A DNA stretch of 64,000 nucleotides, taken from the NCBI GenBank assembly GCA_017643025.1, contig JAEPOG010000003.1:248001-312000 (forward strand), in the 5' to 3' direction. Every line of letters starts with the position of its first letter. Within the stretch, counting starts at the first letter, position 1. Below the pieces are notes generated by a model, which saw nothing but the letters and a program-made list of their open reading frames with translations, made no database searches and had not been told where the DNA came from. Shown piece by piece: positions 61,982 through 64,000 of the stretch. The translations under genes were made by a program, and so were the position numbers. The stretch is from Rhizobiaceae bacterium. GTDB lineage: Bacteria; Pseudomonadota; Alphaproteobacteria; Rhizobiales; Rhizobiaceae.

Positions 61982-62847
61982 CAGTGCGTACCTACGAGAC
62001 GGTGGCGGAAGTGACTGGAAAGCTGGTCGATCGCCACGATCGTCAGGAAGAGAAGAATGAAGATTGCCGCTGCGGCGTCATAGCGTCCGGTGCCCCAGCT
62101 TATGGCGACGCGCAATTCCTCGCCGATGCCGCCGGCACCGACGAAGCCGAGTATGGCGGATGCGCGGACGTTGATCTCGAAGCGCATGAGCGCGTAGGAA
62201 AGATAGTTCGGCGCGACCTGAGGCAGCACACCCAGCCACATGCGCTGCATCCATGTTGCGCCGACCGATGCCAGTCCCTCGACCGGCTTGAGGTCGGCGT
62301 TTTCGTTGACTTCGGAGAACTGCTTGCCGAGCGCGCCCGCGGTGTGGATCGCGATCGAGATCATCGCCGGGACTGGGCCGCCGCCGAGCACGAAGATCAG
62401 CACCAGGGCGATGACGATTTCGGGCAATGCCCGCATGACGTCCATGAGGCGGCGAAAGAGGCCGATAAGTCGCGGCCAGCGCGCAAAGCCGCGCGTCGAC
62501 AGCAGCGACAGCACGGATGCCGCAATGGCGCCGAGCAGCGTGGAGACAGCTGCGATGTTGATGGTCTCGATCATCGCCGGGACGTAGCGCACGAGATTGG
62601 CGGGGAGTGCCGCGCCCTTCGCGATAGCTTCGGCGATCAACTCGGCCGGAAAATCGAAGATGCGCGAGAGCCCGTCCCAGAAACCGCCTGCGTTGCGGCT
62701 GTCCGCCAGTCCGAAGCCGGCGGCAAGCAGCACGAAGAATACGACGAGCAGGATGCCCGAATACATGCGCTTGCGGCGCATGTCGGCGAGGTACCCGGCC
62801 TTGATGGTGTCGGTCTCGCGTGTGCCGCCGAGCGAAACGTCGGTCAT
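61981..62847 (-). CDS. phnE: phosphonate ABC permease PhnE (standard form)
   Basis: The 288-residue permease has six membrane segments and the loop EGLASVGATWMQRMWLGVLPQVAPN, with ILGFVGAGGIGEELRVAI near the end. It is translated directly into the long PhnE; the two may form a heterodimer. Confidence 0.94.
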   Translation of the reverse strand: MTDVSLGGTRETDTIKAGYLADMRRKRMYSGILLVVFFVLLAAGFGLADSRNAGGFWDGLSRIFDFPAELIAEAIAKGAALPANLVRYVPAMIETINIAAVSTLLGAIAASVLSLLSTRGFARWPRLIGLFRRLMDVMRALPEIVIALVLIFVLGGGPVPAMISIAIHTAGALGKQFSEVNENADLKPVEGLASVGATWMQRMWLGVLPQVAPNYLSYALMRFEINVRASAILGFVGAGGIGEELRVAISWGTGRYDAAAAIFILLFLTIVAIDQLSSHFRHRLVGTH

Positions 62848-62914
62848 TCGAAATATCCGCTGAACAAACGGGACGGGCCTCCGTGCGGAAGCCCATCCCA
62901 GACTGATGTTGGTA

Positions 62915-63826
62915 TCAGTTGGTCTGCGCGGTCTGAGCCTTGCGCAGCTCGATCATCGTCAGATACGCGTCATGCGTGATCGGCGCGAAACCGGCAGTGT
63001 CGCCGGCCGCGATGTTGTAGGCGCACTGGGCGTCCATCTCGTGCATGCCGCCGACAAGCTCGACCATCTTCGCCTTGACGTCGTCCGGCAGCGCCTTGCG
63101 CAGCACGACCGGGCCTTCCGGGATCGGCTTCGATTTCCAGATCTCGACGATGTCATTCATGTCGACGATGCCGGAATCGACCGCCTTGCGCAGTGCGCCG
63201 GAATTGTAGCCGTCTTCCCAGTTGCCCTGGCCGTCGGCCCAGGTCACGCCGGCATCGACGTCGCCATTGACCACCGCGACGATCGTCTGCTCATGGCCGC
63301 CGGTGAAAACGACCTCACCGAAATAGGCCCCGTTTTCCATCGATGCGCCGGTCGCCATCGGGATTTCGACCGACGGGATCAGGTAGCCGGAGGTCGAGTT
63401 CGGATCGCCGAAGCCGAACTTCCTGCCCTGCATGTCGTCAAGCGATGTGATGCCGGAGTCCTTACGGGCGAAGCCGATCGAGTGATACGAGAACGAGCCG
63501 TCGAGGTTGGTCTTGACCAGCACGGGCTCGACCGCTTCCGGGTCGGTCAGGTAGGCCTTGGCATAGCCGGACGCGCCGAGCCAGGCCATGTCGATCGTGC
63601 CGCCCAGCAGGCCCTGAATGACGCCGTCATAGTCGGCCGGGGTGAAGAGCTTCACCTCAACGCCGAGCGTCTCGCTGGTGTAGTTCTTCAGGCACTCGTG
63701 CGAGGTCAGTCGGTCCTGCGCGTTCTCGCCGCCAAGAATGCCGATGCGGAATTCGGTGATGTCCTGTGCCATTGCCGGCAAGGTCAGGGCGGTGGTGACC
63801 GCAAATGCTGCAAGCAGTTTCTTCAT
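62915..63826 (-). CDS. phnD: phosphonate ABC substrate-binding protein PhnD
   Basis: The 303-residue protein has a signal peptide (MKKLLAAFAVTTALTLPAMA) and PhnD features: LFTPADYDGVIQGLLGGTIDMAWLG, FGFGDPNSTSGYLIPSV and FTGGHEQTIVAVVNGDVDAG (in parts). It binds phosphonates in the periplasm. Confidence 0.95.
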   Translation of the reverse strand: MKKLLAAFAVTTALTLPAMAQDITEFRIGILGGENAQDRLTSHECLKNYTSETLGVEVKLFTPADYDGVIQGLLGGTIDMAWLGASGYAKAYLTDPEAVEPVLVKTNLDGSFSYHSIGFARKDSGITSLDDMQGRKFGFGDPNSTSGYLIPSVEIPMATGASMENGAYFGEVVFTGGHEQTIVAVVNGDVDAGVTWADGQGNWEDGYNSGALRKAVDSGIVDMNDIVEIWKSKPIPEGPVVLRKALPDDVKAKMVELVGGMHEMDAQCAYNIAAGDTAGFAPITHDAYLTMIELRKAQTAQTN

Positions 63827-63849
63827 TGTCGCTCTCCTGTTGCGAATAT

Positions 63850-63866
63850 CCGGACCTTTTGTCCGG
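63850..63866 (-). other. small hairpin between phnC and phnD
   Basis: CCGGAC and GTCCGG flank a 5-nt loop between the two genes. It may tune expression of the binding-protein gene relative to the ATPase. Confidence 0.4.
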
Positions 63867-63878
63867 TTTCTGGGGAAG

Positions 63879-64000
63879 TCAGATCGCCGCCTCGGCCTCG
63901 CGCATGAACGAGTAGGCGGGTTCCAGTGTCTCGATCGAGGTGGAGGTGGAGCTCTCAGAGAAGCTCTCGTCGGCGCCGTAGATGTCGCGGGCGACGGCCG
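63879..64000 (-). CDS. phnC: phosphonate ABC ATP-binding protein PhnC, 3' part
   Basis: The gene enters from the right edge; only its last 40 codons are in the window, ending RDIYGADESFSESSTSTSI and FMREAEAAI. The order phnC-phnD-phnE and the C-terminal RDIYG motif fit PhnC. The ATPase core lies outside the window. Confidence 0.8.
   Translation of the reverse strand, partial: AVARDIYGADESFSESSTSTSIETLEPAYSFMREAEAAI

Noticed and set aside
1..64000. CRISPR arrays, rRNA genes, insertion sequences
   Set aside because: No regularly spaced repeat-spacer blocks, no rRNA sequence and no transposase gene were seen.

Overview
The window reads as chromosomal DNA of an alphaproteobacterium of the order Hyphomicrobiales (rhizobia and relatives), most like the Mesorhizobium/Phyllobacteriaceae group. 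This rests on high GC, on the core gene neighbourhoods (truA near dapE and dapD; argB; rpmH-rnpA-yidC-engB) and on the accessory pathways (ectoine use, phosphonate uptake, copper chaperone). Species cannot be fixed from sequence reading alone.

Layout. 1-5.9 kb: truA, lysine genes dapE and dapD with three DUF805 membrane proteins between them, and a LOG-family nucleotide hydrolase. 5.9-10.2 kb: a small copper-handling pair, two unknown proteins, DUF817 and a HAD pyrimidine nucleotidase. 10.2-18.7 kb: diguanylate cyclase, EamA exporter, phhA with a divergent Lrp regulator, argB, an amidase, an ECF sigma/anti-sigma operon followed by a fasciclin protein, and a Tat-exported MsrB. 18.7-22.6 kb: engB, an acetyltransferase, yidC, rnpA and rpmH with a strong promoter. 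22.7-27.3 kb: a DUF547 gene with an in-frame TGA, then a TVP38 protein, a flavin disulfide reductase and a histidine kinase.

27.4-39.4 kb: an 11.9-kb element inserted in the 3' end of tRNA-Arg(ACG), bounded by a perfect 48-bp direct repeat. It carries a P4-type integrase, an AlpA regulator, a replication initiator gene containing iterons, a Nu1-like small terminase, a lone tape measure protein, a MerR-like regulator, three small paralogous genes and a prohead protease-major capsid fusion. It has no large terminase, portal, sheath, baseplate or lysis genes. I read it as a capsid-encoding phage satellite rather than a complete prophage. Lower-GC cargo genes sit within it. This is the most novel part of the window.

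39.7-46.3 kb: CsbD, a relic of a GMC oxidoreductase, an aldo/keto reductase with a sugar-type ABC importer lacking its ATPase, and adenine deaminase. 46.4-59.4 kb: an ectoine/hydroxyectoine uptake and degradation locus. One arm (doeA, an M20 deacetylase, a GntR regulator) diverges from the other (ehuBCDA, eutB, eutC, doeX, a doeC-like aldehyde dehydrogenase, a second M24 protein, doeD). Together they would import (hydroxy)ectoine, open the ring, deacetylate, transaminate and oxidise it to aspartate. 59.4-64 kb: a phosphonate locus on the minus strand (phnC-phnD-phnE-phnE-phnM), cut by the window edge inside phnC.
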